Virus record (IMG/VR): IMGVR_UViG_3300030108_001316
Span: 1-40,583 of that record
DNA length: 40,583 nt
Reading direction: 5' to 3' (one strand)
Source: a virus
The position numbers and the translations under genes were made by a program. The notes beneath the pieces are model-generated. The model did no database searches and was not told the DNA's origin. It saw only the letters and a program-made list of their open reading frames with translations. Positions 5,756 through 14,080 of this stretch are shown here, piece after piece. Each line of letters begins with the position of its first letter. Position 1 is the first letter of the stretch.

Positions 5756-5762
5756 AGTATAA
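5749..5762. promoter_or_regulatory. 14-bp palindrome on the rightward -10, candidate operator
   Basis: TTATACTAGTATAA is perfectly self-complementary and covers the -10 and the likely start of transcription. Its core ATACTAGTAT recurs at 4576-4585, suggesting a shared binding protein. Confidence 0.45.
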
Positions 5763-5776
5763 GGGGTTTACTATTA

Positions 5777-6010
5777 ATGACAGAAATGCAATATCTAGAG
5801 CTAAAGGATTATTGTTTGCTAAACGGAGCAAAGTATGGTATAACTAAGATTGACTGCGAGGATATTTTACATGATGCGTGTCTTTACATACTTGAAGAGA
5901 ATGTTATGCCAAACGACTATAAGTGGTGTGTATCAAAATATATTGGTAAATACCGTGAGAGACGTAACAGAGAAAGCAAAAGGGAGGCACAAATAAGTTA
6001 TGAACAATAA
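5777..6010 (+). CDS. Small protein resembling sigma factor region 2
   Basis: This 77-residue protein starts at the ATG at 5777 behind AAGGGG. A longer reading from 5732 would put the start inside the promoter. Residues 25-62 (CEDILHDACLYILEE, then YKWCVSKYIGKYRERRNRESK) follow the order seen in region 2 of ECF sigma factors: an acidic 'ED(I/L)xxDxxLxIxE' helix and then a basic 'RR-R' helix. No region 4 is present. It is the first gene of the rightward unit, overlapping the small terminase by 11 bases. It could guide host RNA polymerase to late genes or simply be a small DNA-binding protein. The similarity is by eye only. Confidence 0.65.
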   Translation: MTEMQYLELKDYCLLNGAKYGITKIDCEDILHDACLYILEENVMPNDYKWCVSKYIGKYRERRNRESKREAQISYEQ

Positions 6011-6485
6011 ATTAAACCAGTTATTTCCTGAAGAAGTAGATTATAACAAGAAAATGTGGAAATTCCTTGAAAGTTGTTACTCAAATGGCTGGGTTTTACG
6101 AGCTACGGGCAGAGAACTGAAGATTGACCACAAAACAGTCAAGAATATACTAGATTCCTGTAAAAATTCTGAAACATATAAGATATTTATGTCAAAAGTA
6201 GAGGATACTGTTAAATCTTTTGCAGATGGCGACTTTAGTTCTACTATATTCCAAAGATATGAGACAGCATTACAAGAATTAGATGCAAAAATTAAACAAG
6301 CGACCAGTCAAAACGACGATAGGTTAGTGATTCAGTATTATAAATTAAAATTAACTGTACTCAAAGACCAGTTACGTGCTAGTTTAACGTCTACTGGACA
6401 AGAACAAACACAAAATTATATAAATAAAGCAATAGAATCTCTACAAGACGAGGCGTGGGAAGAATATGGAGAAAAAATCCAATAA
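6000..6485 (+). CDS. Terminase small subunit
   Basis: This 161-residue protein starts at the ATG at 6000 behind GGGAGGC. Residues 34-53 (RATGRELKIDHKTVKNIL) form a helix-turn-helix, followed by a long helical region (residues 70-140) suited to oligomerisation. Size, domain order and position ahead of the large terminase are typical of small terminases, which bind phage DNA at the packaging site and hand it to the large subunit. It overlaps the sigma-like gene upstream and the small gene downstream. The role is inferred from architecture and context. Confidence 0.7.
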   Translation: MNNKLNQLFPEEVDYNKKMWKFLESCYSNGWVLRATGRELKIDHKTVKNILDSCKNSETYKIFMSKVEDTVKSFADGDFSSTIFQRYETALQELDAKIKQATSQNDDRLVIQYYKLKLTVLKDQLRASLTSTGQEQTQNYINKAIESLQDEAWEEYGEKIQ

Positions 6486-6639
6486 ATTAAACGTACATAA
6501 GGACGCAGAATCAAAACATCTTATGCGAGAAGGTAGATATTTACCAGCATGGGTAGAAAGTAACAAGGTAGTAAAGAAAAAGGAGACATTGCATGGCAAA
6601 AACACCAGCGTGGCAAAGAAAAGAGGGAAAAAATCCTAA
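6466..6639 (+). CDS. Small basic protein overlapping terminase and DUF6321 genes
   Basis: This 57-residue reading frame starts at the ATG at 6466, inside the end of the small terminase gene behind GGGAAG, and runs 47 bases into the next gene. It reads MEKKSNKLNVHKDAESKH... with LPAWVESNKVVKKKET and a basic tail. The double overlap makes it less sure, but it accounts for the gap 6486-6592 and has typical basic composition. No function known. Confidence 0.45.
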   Translation: MEKKSNKLNVHKDAESKHLMREGRYLPAWVESNKVVKKKETLHGKNTSVAKKRGKKS

Positions 6640-6895
6640 AGGTGGATTAAATGCTAAGGGTAGAGCTAGTGCTAGAGCAGAAGGTTCTAACCTAAAAGCA
6701 CCAGTAAAATCTGGTACAAACCCTAGACGTGTTAGCTTTGCTGCTAGATTTGGTGGTATGGCAGGTGCACTCAAAGATTCTAAGGGTAGACCAACGAGAT
6801 TAAAACTTGCTTTGAAAGCATGGGGATTTGGAAGTAAAGAAGCAGCTAGAGCTTTTGCAGCAAGACATAAAAAGAAAAAATCTAATAAAGCATAA
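6593..6895 (+). CDS. DUF6321-type basic protein
   Basis: This 100-residue protein starts at the ATG at 6593 behind AAGGAG. The opening MAKTPAWQRKEGKNPKGGLN and 'VKSGTNPRRVSFAARFGGM' match the pattern I know as DUF6321, frequent in marine phages and some bacteria. It is strongly basic, Gly/Ala/Lys rich, ending in HKKKKSNKA. The charge suggests nucleic-acid binding, perhaps in the virion or with packaged DNA, but its activity is not established. Confidence 0.8.
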   Translation: MAKTPAWQRKEGKNPKGGLNAKGRASARAEGSNLKAPVKSGTNPRRVSFAARFGGMAGALKDSKGRPTRLKLALKAWGFGSKEAARAFAARHKKKKSNKA

Positions 6896-6909
6896 CGGAG
6901 GATATAATT

Positions 6910-7047
6910 ATGCCAATGGGTAAAGGAACATACGGAAGTAAAAAAGGGAGACCAAAGAAGAAGAATGGTATGCTAACAGCAAAACAAAAAACATTGCCAC
7001 CAGCATTAAAAAATAAAATTAAAAAATCAAAGAAGAGGATGGGATAG
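6910..7047 (+). CDS. Very small basic protein
   Basis: This 45-residue protein starts at the ATG at 6910 behind CGGAGG. It reads MPMGKGTYGSKKGRPKKKNG then a Lys-rich tail ending KSKKRMG. 'MPMGKGTYGSKxGRPxKK' is a pattern common in marine phage late regions. Strong positive charge and an AT-hook-like GRP suggest DNA contact. Its stop overlaps the next start (TAGATG). Confidence 0.7.
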   Translation: MPMGKGTYGSKKGRPKKKNGMLTAKQKTLPPALKNKIKKSKKRMG

Positions 7048-7248
7048 ATGCCTTGGTGGTTGCTAAAAATAGTTCCATCTATATCTAAATTTTTATTTGG
7101 CTGGTGGAGTAAACGTGGTCAGGATAAAAAAGATATAGAATTAAAGTCTGCCAAACATGAAGTTTGGGTAAAGACAATGGAGTTACAAGCAAAAAAAGAT
7201 GCAGTTAAAAAAATTGATAATGCTAACGATTATCTCGATAAGCCTTAG
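7048..7248 (+). CDS. Candidate i-spanin (Rz-like)
   Basis: This 66-residue protein starts at the ATG at 7048. Residues 2-19 (PWWLLKIVPSISKFLFGWW) are apolar and could anchor in the inner membrane; the remainder (KKDIELKSAKHEVWVKTME...) is a charged helix. A lipoprotein gene starts within it in another frame, and the pair lies between the small and large terminase genes, just where T7 keeps its Rz/Rz1 genes (18.5/18.7). The protein is short for an i-spanin, so confidence is moderate; a holin-like role is the alternative. Confidence 0.5.
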   Translation: MPWWLLKIVPSISKFLFGWWSKRGQDKKDIELKSAKHEVWVKTMELQAKKDAVKKIDNANDYLDKP

Positions 7249-7420
7249 TGGCTGTTCGATATTGAGTAGCAAAGTAAAATTTGTAAAGCCTGAGTGTCCA
7301 CAAGCACCCGACTGTAGTAATGCAGAAAATAAAGTAGAGTGCTGGGCATATCAGAAACAAAGTTATAAAGCATGTATTAATATGCATGATAAAGCATGGG
7401 ATAAGTTAAATAGTTATTAA
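7199..7420 (+). CDS. Lipoprotein, candidate o-spanin (Rz1-like)
   Basis: This 73-residue protein has a typical lipoprotein signal: MQLKKLIMLTIISISLSGCS, with the lipobox LSGC and the modified Cys at residue 19. The mature part is about 55 residues and contains Cys and Pro (KPECPQAPDCSNAENKVECW). It starts 50 bases inside the preceding gene in a different frame, an arrangement characteristic of o-spanins, which link to the inner-membrane i-spanin and disrupt the outer membrane at lysis. An internal ATG at 7220 (residue 8) would still keep the lipobox. Ribosome sites for both are weak. Confidence 0.65.
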   Translation: MQLKKLIMLTIISISLSGCSILSSKVKFVKPECPQAPDCSNAENKVECWAYQKQSYKACINMHDKAWDKLNSY

Positions 7421-7433
7421 CATTCCATAAGGC

Positions 7434-7694
7434 ATGGATAAAAAGCCTCTCATAGTTCATGAGTTACAAGAACAGGGAGGTAGGTATGAAAAATATCAGA
7501 GCTGCCCAATTGAGAGTATATCAAAGGGCACAAAGGAAAAAACGAAATTTATGTACATTCATCAAATTAAGTTATTGCTAGATAGGTTGTGGCGAAGGCA
7601 AGGAGACTTGCAGCCAAACAACCTGTTTAGTAGAATTAACATATTACACATAATAATACAAACGTTATTGTTTGGAGTTATAACAATTATATGA
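7434..7694 (+). CDS. Doubtful small protein before the large terminase
   Basis: This 86-residue reading frame (MDKKPLIVHELQEQGG... ending in the apolar LHIIIQTLLFGVITII) has no good ribosome site, but its stop overlaps the large terminase start as ATGA. A competing frame starts at the ATG at 7487 behind a very strong GGAGGTAGGT; it encodes 31 residues (MKNIRAAQLRVYQRAQRKKR...) and ends at a TAG. If that TAG were read through, the frame would continue 23 codons through a cysteine-rich stretch. I cannot decide which is translated. Confidence 0.35.
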   Translation: MDKKPLIVHELQEQGGRYEKYQSCPIESISKGTKEKTKFMYIHQIKLLLDRLWRRQGDLQPNNLFSRINILHIIIQTLLFGVITII

Positions 7695-9205
7695 TAAGAG
7701 ACTGGTGGTATAAGGACAAAAAAATGTTAGCTTTGTGGCACAAAGTACATAACATGACAGAGGAAGAGTTTGCAAAATTTGATAAAAATATTAAAGCAGA
7801 GTTGTTATACTGGTATGGCAACCTTTTCTTCTTTCGTCCATACCCTGCACAAAAACCCATACTTGACGATAATAACTTTAGTGTGTACGTACACGGTAAT
7901 AATTCTAGCGGTAAGTCATATTGTAGTGCTGCTGTTACAGCTTACAATGTAATAGGATGGCATCCACAGTATGAAATACACAAGCCAAAATATGGCAATA
8001 GGATTATATGGGCATTTAGTCCCTCTTTTGATATTCAAAGGACGTCTAGTCAGGTTCACCTTTTTTCTACTGATACGCCTAATGATATAGGATTACTACC
8101 GTCAATTGAAAGTATAGAGAAACGTGGTGGCAAAGTAGCTTGGGGTAAAAACAGATGTTTAGACTTCGTAAAATTTTGGGATGGTACAATCTTAGAATTT
8201 AAGTCAGCTGAAATGAAAACGCAAAACCTACAAGCATCTGGTATTGATTTCTGCTGGTTTGACGAATGTCCACCACAAAACATGCATGATGAAATATTAG
8301 CTAGACTATTAAGAAAGTCTGGCAAAATGATTATGAGTTTTATTGTAGAAGACGCAACAAGCAATTATATACCACAAGACATATACAAACGACAAGAAGA
8401 CGACAAAGATACAAGTTTTCATTTTATAGATGTATACGATAATTTATCTCTAGAAAAAGAAGAGATAGAAAGATACAAAAAAAGATTTACAGAAACTGCA
8501 ATGCATTGGAGATTTAGTGAAGGCGGTAAGTTTCAACTGCAACCTAAAGGTCCAATAGTGTATCCAGACTTTAACGAAATGCACGTAGTAGATAATCTTA
8601 CAGAACAATATGACCCACTACGTACAGCATGGAGAGCCTGGGACTTAGGATATTCAAGACCTGCTTGTGTAATTTTTCAAGTAGACAAAGTAGGGCGTAA
8701 GAATATACTGATGGCAGTATTAGGTAAAAATATACAGTTAACAGATTTTATAGACCAAGTAACTGTACAACAAACAGAAACATTTCCAAAGTTATTAAAT
8801 ACAATGGATTTGTTACCACACGACGCAAATAGAAAGTATGACGTATCTCCTAACACGAGTGCAATGATATTTGAAAACAAAGGATTGCAAACAGATGTAG
8901 TGTATGTAAAGAGGGATACTAGTGTAGTGTTAGCTAATGAAGAATTAAAAATATTAGCAGAAGGTGTACCTAGAATACAAATAGATTCTAAACACGCACA
9001 ACTTCTTTGTGAAACATTATCAAATTATACAAGAGACGACAATGGTATACCGAAACGAGATAAATACTACGAACACATATCTGATGCATTTAAGTTGGGT
9101 TTGTATTACATATCTAAACGATTAGTTGATACAGATGATATTCCAATGAATGAGCCCGAATATTTTGATATGAAGTTTGGAGAAAGAGGCAGGACATTAA
9201 ATTGA
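7691..9205 (+). CDS. Terminase large subunit
   Basis: This 504-residue packaging motor has an N-terminal ATPase and C-terminal RNase H-like nuclease. Walker A is residues 69-76 (GNNSSGKS), and Walker B with catalytic acid is residues 186-192 (DFCWFDE). The nuclease begins AWRAWDLGYSRP with D318; a further acidic motif is PHDANRK near residue 390, and the closing HISDAFKLG motif lies near residue 470. It cuts concatemeric DNA and drives it into the procapsid through the portal, with the small subunit at 6000. The start at 7691 is set by GGAG and ATGA coupling. The length is normal for the family. Confidence 0.95.
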   Translation: MIRDWWYKDKKMLALWHKVHNMTEEEFAKFDKNIKAELLYWYGNLFFFRPYPAQKPILDDNNFSVYVHGNNSSGKSYCSAAVTAYNVIGWHPQYEIHKPKYGNRIIWAFSPSFDIQRTSSQVHLFSTDTPNDIGLLPSIESIEKRGGKVAWGKNRCLDFVKFWDGTILEFKSAEMKTQNLQASGIDFCWFDECPPQNMHDEILARLLRKSGKMIMSFIVEDATSNYIPQDIYKRQEDDKDTSFHFIDVYDNLSLEKEEIERYKKRFTETAMHWRFSEGGKFQLQPKGPIVYPDFNEMHVVDNLTEQYDPLRTAWRAWDLGYSRPACVIFQVDKVGRKNILMAVLGKNIQLTDFIDQVTVQQTETFPKLLNTMDLLPHDANRKYDVSPNTSAMIFENKGLQTDVVYVKRDTSVVLANEELKILAEGVPRIQIDSKHAQLLCETLSNYTRDDNGIPKRDKYYEHISDAFKLGLYYISKRLVDTDDIPMNEPEYFDMKFGERGRTLN

Positions 9206-10947
9206 GTGTAAAACCAGAAATAATATTAAGTTTTTTCAACTACATAAAAAATCAAGCAGAACCAGTGTTTACACAAAACTCACAAGAGTGGCGTGAGAAC
9301 ATGCGTTTTTATATGGATGAATATAACTTTGACAATAAACTAGATTGGCAAACAAAGATTAAAGACCCAGTAGTTGATAACTTAGTTGTTAGATTATCTA
9401 ACTTCTTTGTACGTATCTTAATGTCAACTGATAATAAATATTTTACAATAGAACATCCTAACAAAGGATACCAAGGTGCATTAAATAAATTACTACAACA
9501 AGTTTTATCAAACAATAAGTTCCCATTAATATTTGGAGATGCACTAAAATTTTCTTTGTTAACAAGTCCATATTATACAAAAATTAGATATACATATGAC
9601 GAACAAACTTTTCCAAGAGTAAATGAAGAAAGCGGAGAAATAGAAGAACAAACCGAGATTATGGGTAGAACTTCTGTAAATGCTATTAATCCATTTAACA
9701 TTATGCTAGACCCTAATGGTGATAATTATATTATAGAGATGAAGACCGTTAGTTTAGCTGACTATGAAAGATTAGCTAGAGTTAATGGTTGGACCAATAC
9801 AAACAAAGTAATGCGAAGCATGATGTATAATGGAGACCAAGAAGAAAATCATTTATCACAAGTTAAATTATGTTATGTATATGCAAAATATATTTCAGAC
9901 AAACGTGGAGCTGTGTTAGACCGTAACGTACATTTTATTATAGCAGGTAGTGACACAGTTGTTTATTATGGTAAAAATAATTTACCAAATGGTAGATTCC
10001 CATATATATGTGGATTCCCAATGAAAGTTTTACAAGGACGTTATGGTAGAGGTTATATATCAAAATTAAGAAGTCTACTATCGTCTTACGTAGAAAGTAT
10101 GAATTTATTATTAGATGCATTTCGTATGTCTACATTAGGAGTATACGAATTAGTTTCTACAAATGTAGAGAGTGGTAAAGCTCATTTGTTTGGCTCTATT
10201 ACTCCAGGACGTTTGTATCCAGTAACTGCACCTAATACAATAAACCAAGTGTACAATCAAAACTTAAATCCTAATGCAACAAATTTATTATTTGTTATAG
10301 ATAGATTAATACAAAATAGGTCATTTCAAAACGAGTTTTTTCAAGGACAACCAACAAGTAAAGGAAGACCTACAGCACAAGAAATAAGTCAGAAGTCACA
10401 AGAAACTGCTAGCTTCTTTACTGATATTGCTAGTGAAATAGAACGTAGTATTATCGAACCCTCCTTGGAAATGATATTGCATACGGAGCTAATTTACATA
10501 GATGATATATCACATGAGCCTATGTACACACAAGATGAAGACAATCCAATAAAGCAATTGCTTGGGTTATCTTTCAATGAACGCATGGATATTATTAGAG
10601 AAGCTAGAATTACAGTCAGAGGTATATCTGGCAAAGTTCTTAAAATGACAAACTTTAACAAACTTATGCAAATTGTAAATGTAATTGGTAATATGCCGCA
10701 AGTTGCAGCAGCTATTGACCCAATTAAATTTGTAGAAAGAATCTTTGAGTCATTCGATGAATTACCTGAAGATATCCTAAACATGGATATGTTGAGACAA
10801 CAACAAGAACAAACAACTAACCCAATGCAACAACAACAAAACCCAATGGCAAATCCAACACAAGCCAATGGTCAACCAGAAATGTCACCCGAAGAAATGA
10901 TGGAGGTATTAAACAATGTCAGAAGAAACACCACAGAACAACAGTGA
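9202..10947 (+). CDS. Portal protein (head-tail connector)
   Basis: This 581-residue protein starts at a TTG at 9202 that overlaps the terminase stop (TTGA), with GGCAGG upstream; the next ATG (9301) would lose conserved-looking N-terminal sequence. It follows the large terminase and precedes scaffold and capsid, the standard position. The long helical stretch around residues 385-430 (GRPTAQEISQKSQETASFFTDIASEIERSI) resembles the portal stem/crown helices of podoviruses. The C-terminus is Gln/Asn/Met rich (QQQEQTTNPMQQQQNP). Twelve copies would form the DNA channel. Confidence 0.85.
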   Translation: MSVKPEIILSFFNYIKNQAEPVFTQNSQEWRENMRFYMDEYNFDNKLDWQTKIKDPVVDNLVVRLSNFFVRILMSTDNKYFTIEHPNKGYQGALNKLLQQVLSNNKFPLIFGDALKFSLLTSPYYTKIRYTYDEQTFPRVNEESGEIEEQTEIMGRTSVNAINPFNIMLDPNGDNYIIEMKTVSLADYERLARVNGWTNTNKVMRSMMYNGDQEENHLSQVKLCYVYAKYISDKRGAVLDRNVHFIIAGSDTVVYYGKNNLPNGRFPYICGFPMKVLQGRYGRGYISKLRSLLSSYVESMNLLLDAFRMSTLGVYELVSTNVESGKAHLFGSITPGRLYPVTAPNTINQVYNQNLNPNATNLLFVIDRLIQNRSFQNEFFQGQPTSKGRPTAQEISQKSQETASFFTDIASEIERSIIEPSLEMILHTELIYIDDISHEPMYTQDEDNPIKQLLGLSFNERMDIIREARITVRGISGKVLKMTNFNKLMQIVNVIGNMPQVAAAIDPIKFVERIFESFDELPEDILNMDMLRQQQEQTTNPMQQQQNPMANPTQANGQPEMSPEEMMEVLNNVRRNTTEQQ

Positions 10948-11443
10948 TGATGTAAGAGTAAATATTTCTGCTAAAGACGCAGCAGCGAGATTAACTCCAC
11001 CGGGTGTTGACATGTCTAAGATGTCACCGGAAGAACAGATGCAACTAACATCTAATATGGTACAAGCATCTACATTGCATGAAAAATATGTATCAACTAT
11101 GACACCAGAAGAGATAGAAGTATTTGATGCATTATTACTTGCAACACCGCAAGATGCACCGGTAAAAGAAAGATTTTCTAACGCATTAGACAAGTTTAAC
11201 AAGGTACGAAATAAACCAGAAGAAAAACAAGAAGAAGAAGTAAAAGAAGAAGGAGCAAAGACAGAAGCTACTAAAGTTGCACCGAAAGGTGAGATGGATG
11301 TAGCTGGTAGTCCTTCTCCTACACCTGATGGAAATTTATTGTCACCTGAAAACGACGCTCCTCTAGGAGACGACAACGATTATTTTAAGTTTCTAGAAAA
11401 GCGTTATAGACAGCAGACAACTATCAGAAGAAAACAACAATAA
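10916..11443 (+). CDS. Scaffolding protein
   Basis: This 175-residue protein starts at the ATG at 10916 behind GGAGG, overlapping the portal end by 32 bases. It is acidic and of low complexity (a Glu/Lys run near residues 100-120), with a basic C-terminal end (EKRYRQQTTIRRKQQ). Acidic helical body plus basic capsid-binding tail, between portal and capsid genes, is the usual form of podovirus scaffolds that shape the procapsid and then leave. Confidence 0.8.
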   Translation: MSEETPQNNSDDVRVNISAKDAAARLTPPGVDMSKMSPEEQMQLTSNMVQASTLHEKYVSTMTPEEIEVFDALLLATPQDAPVKERFSNALDKFNKVRNKPEEKQEEEVKEEGAKTEATKVAPKGEMDVAGSPSPTPDGNLLSPENDAPLGDDNDYFKFLEKRYRQQTTIRRKQQ

Positions 11444-11465
11444 TTAATAAAGGAGGTTATTGATT

Positions 11466-12410
11466 ATGCCACAAGGAGCTATAAGCTACTTAAACGAAGA
11501 GGCTAGACTTGCTAAAATCAAAATTGATTCAGATATCAGATTTCAAGCTGGTAACATGATGCAGTTTAGAACGCTGTCTAAGCCGATTCAATCGTATGGT
11601 AAAAACAAAGGTTCACAAGTTGAAATCGAAAAGTATCAAAAACTGGGTACTGCAACTGGTACAATTTCTGAACTACAGTCATTACCTATGCAAAAACCAA
11701 ATGTTGGTTTTGTGGTTGCTACAGTCAATGAATATGGTAACGGTGTATCTTACACTAGAAAAGCACAAACACTTGCGGAATACTCTGTTGATGAAACACT
11801 CAAGAAAATATTAAGTATGAACGTTGCTGAATCTATGGATAAGATTGCTGGTACTGAATTTCAGAACGCTGACGTATTCTACACACCAACATCATCAAGT
11901 GCAGGAACATTAGATAAAGATGGAACTGTAAGTACAGGTGCAGGCGCAAGTATTACATCTGCACACATAAGAGACCTTATCAGAAATCTTAAAACTGATA
12001 ATGTACCAAAATATGATGGGAACAACTACTTAGGTGTGTTCTCACCATTTGCAATGGCAAAACTATTTGAAGATACTGCAAGCGGAAGCATTGTAGACTT
12101 ACACAAATATGACCAACCAGAATCGTTAATTAACGGTGAAATTGGTCAATACTTTGGAATGAGAATGGTAGAAGAAAACAATGTTCTTTCTAACACAATC
12201 GGTGGGTCATCACACAATGGTGAAGCAATTATCTTAGGATTCGAGCCAGTAGTAGAGGTGCTTGCACAAGCAGAATCTACAATGATTGAATCTTGGGACT
12301 TTGGTAGATTCACAGGTGTTGCCTGGAACGCACTGACAGGGTTCAAAAAAGTTTGGACTAATTCAACTGACGGTGAGTATCATTTAGTTAGGATTCATTC
12401 TAACGACTAG
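11466..12410 (+). CDS. Major capsid protein, N4-gp56 type
   Basis: This 314-residue protein starts at the ATG at 11466, nine bases after AAGGAGG; a TTG at 11460 is in frame but less likely. The pattern 'GSQVEIEKYQKLGTATGT', 'VNEYGNGVSYTRKAQTLAEYS' and 'ESMDKIAGTEF' agrees with the N4-gp56 family of HK97-fold capsid proteins. The C-terminal half contains 'GFEPVVEVLAQAES' and 'GRFTGVAWNALTGFKKVW'. It forms the head shell, and the strong ribosome site suits an abundant product. Confidence 0.9.
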   Translation: MPQGAISYLNEEARLAKIKIDSDIRFQAGNMMQFRTLSKPIQSYGKNKGSQVEIEKYQKLGTATGTISELQSLPMQKPNVGFVVATVNEYGNGVSYTRKAQTLAEYSVDETLKKILSMNVAESMDKIAGTEFQNADVFYTPTSSSAGTLDKDGTVSTGAGASITSAHIRDLIRNLKTDNVPKYDGNNYLGVFSPFAMAKLFEDTASGSIVDLHKYDQPESLINGEIGQYFGMRMVEENNVLSNTIGGSSHNGEAIILGFEPVVEVLAQAESTMIESWDFGRFTGVAWNALTGFKKVWTNSTDGEYHLVRIHSND

Positions 12411-12423
12411 GAGGTAAAATAAC

Positions 12424-12831
12424 ATGGCTTTTAATAGTAAAGTACAATTTGCTATGATTCCGGTATCAGCTGACCTTGATGGAACAGCTGGTGATGACTT
12501 TACCTTCAAGGTGAATCATCCTATGGTTATCCATAGATTTGAATTTATAGTACAAACTGCAGTTGTAGCTACATCTACTGACCCAGTAGTATCATTAGAT
12601 TTTACTGACACAGTAGGCAGTGTATCTAGAGCTGAGAAAGTAACACTGACAATTCCAAACACTACAGCAGCTGGTGTAACAATAGAAGCGGATTTAACTC
12701 CGTTCTTTGTACAAGACACTGACATCTTACATTTTGAAAGAAAAGTACAAGGTGCTGGTGGCTCAACAGCTGGCGACGGGTTTTATCTTTTATATTATGA
12801 GTTAATTCCTGACGGTAACGGAGTTGCCTAA
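12424..12831 (+). CDS. Probable head decoration protein
   Basis: This 135-residue protein starts at the ATG at 12424 behind AGGAGGT, directly after the capsid gene. It appears all-beta with Thr/Val-rich strands (VVSLDFTDTVGSVSRAEKVTLTIP; DILHFERKVQGAGGS) and no cysteine or membrane segment. Position, strength of the ribosome site and composition suggest a capsid decoration or stabilising protein, but no family is recognised. Confidence 0.6.
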   Translation: MAFNSKVQFAMIPVSADLDGTAGDDFTFKVNHPMVIHRFEFIVQTAVVATSTDPVVSLDFTDTVGSVSRAEKVTLTIPNTTAAGVTIEADLTPFFVQDTDILHFERKVQGAGGSTAGDGFYLLYYELIPDGNGVA

Positions 12832-13308
12832 ATGTGGTACAGAGTACACTTAAACAGAGTGCACTTTAATCCATTGGACAAAGAGGGCAAGATTTGTAGA
12901 ACCTTGTCCTCTGGTCCTACATTTAATTGTATGACAGAATCAGATTTAGAATTAGAATTATTATATTTATTAGCTGAACCTAATTCTGAACTTATGCAAT
13001 TTGTTAAATCATGGACTGAACAAGATAATGCATGGTATCAATTAGTTTTTACAAAGTTATCTAATGCCAGTCGTGCAGGATTTACAGGAAACAAAAAAGT
13101 GTTTAGTTATATGGGCTATACATTATGTCAAAGAATAAAAGACCATATTATATTTGAAACTAAATATATGAACATAGGTACTCTTAGTTCTTATAATTTA
13201 GGAGCACAAAGAGACGTAAGAGAAGAAGTTAGAAATACAAATAACTATAAAATACCTGGTGGAGAAAAAGTTAAGAAAGACTGGGTAGAAGCAAATGGTG
13301 GTAAATAA
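12832..13308 (+). CDS. Unknown head-completion-region protein
   Basis: This 158-residue protein starts at the ATG at 12832, one codon-length after the previous stop. It is rich in aromatic residues (MWYRVHLNRVHFNPLD; WTEQDNAWYQLVFTKL) and helical at the end. Located between the capsid/decoration and adaptor genes, it is probably a head or neck component; its overlap (TAATG) with the adaptor gene suggests coordinated synthesis. No family recognised. Confidence 0.6.
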   Translation: MWYRVHLNRVHFNPLDKEGKICRTLSSGPTFNCMTESDLELELLYLLAEPNSELMQFVKSWTEQDNAWYQLVFTKLSNASRAGFTGNKKVFSYMGYTLCQRIKDHIIFETKYMNIGTLSSYNLGAQRDVREEVRNTNNYKIPGGEKVKKDWVEANGGK

Positions 13309-14072
13309 TGCGTAGTGAATTAAATTACGATAGAAGTAACATACGAACTAAAGTAAAGAGTATTATAGGTAGAAATTTTAGTGGTATTGATACTGTTATA
13401 AATGATTTAATTAATATAGCTGTAGAGCTATTTGGTAATACTATTCAATCAGTATATGATGAGTTTGTATATACACATACAATTTCTAGTAGTGAAGTAT
13501 CTGCAAAAACAGATGAGTACAATTTGCCAAATAGAACTAAAGTTATATTAGATGCATATTATATAGATGTATCTGGTAGTGAAGAAGTTTATTATCCATT
13601 ACATATTAGGTCACCAATTGATTTTAATGAATCATCAACACAACAATTAGGAACTACATATGGCAGAGCTAGTTTTGATTATGGAACAGATACAATTAAG
13701 TTTGGACCTGGCTATCAATCATCACGTAGTACACGAGCTGACATGACAGGCATACCACAATTAGCTTACAGAGTTAATAATGCTTTACATGTATATCCAA
13801 GACCAGGCAGCTCAGAACAAGATAATAAAATTAGACTCATGCTAGGATTATTCCCAGCAGATTTACAATCGGATAGCGATAAAAACAGTATTACAAAAAG
13901 TTATCCACAAGCATTAATAACATATACATCAGCATTATTTTGGGGATTACATTTGAATGATGCACAAAGAGCACAACAATATTTAACAACAGCACAGTTG
14001 TTATTATCAAGTTTTGCAAGACAAGACGAAATAAATAAATTAGTAAACGTAACATTAAAGTTACCTAATTAG
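13308..14072 (+). CDS. Head-tail adaptor / tail tubular A-like protein
   Basis: This 254-residue protein starts at the ATG at 13308 overlapping the previous stop. The N-terminus is helical (KSIIGRNFSGIDTVINDLINIAVELFG), followed by a strand-rich middle (PLHIRSPIDF; YRVNNALHVYPRPG) and a final helical bundle (LITYTSALFWGLHLNDAQRAQQYL). This helix-strand-helix arrangement matches gp4/gp11-like adaptors that ring the portal and connect it to the tail nozzle. The nozzle is at 17692. Confidence 0.75.
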   Translation: MRSELNYDRSNIRTKVKSIIGRNFSGIDTVINDLINIAVELFGNTIQSVYDEFVYTHTISSSEVSAKTDEYNLPNRTKVILDAYYIDVSGSEEVYYPLHIRSPIDFNESSTQQLGTTYGRASFDYGTDTIKFGPGYQSSRSTRADMTGIPQLAYRVNNALHVYPRPGSSEQDNKIRLMLGLFPADLQSDSDKNSITKSYPQALITYTSALFWGLHLNDAQRAQQYLTTAQLLLSSFARQDEINKLVNVTLKLPN

Positions 14073-14080
14073 GAGGACAC

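Noticed and set aside
7487-7651. Genome-wide TAG recoding
   Set aside because: Several other genes end at TAG (for example 2093-2272 and 6910-7047) with following genes starting at once, so TAG is used as stop here.
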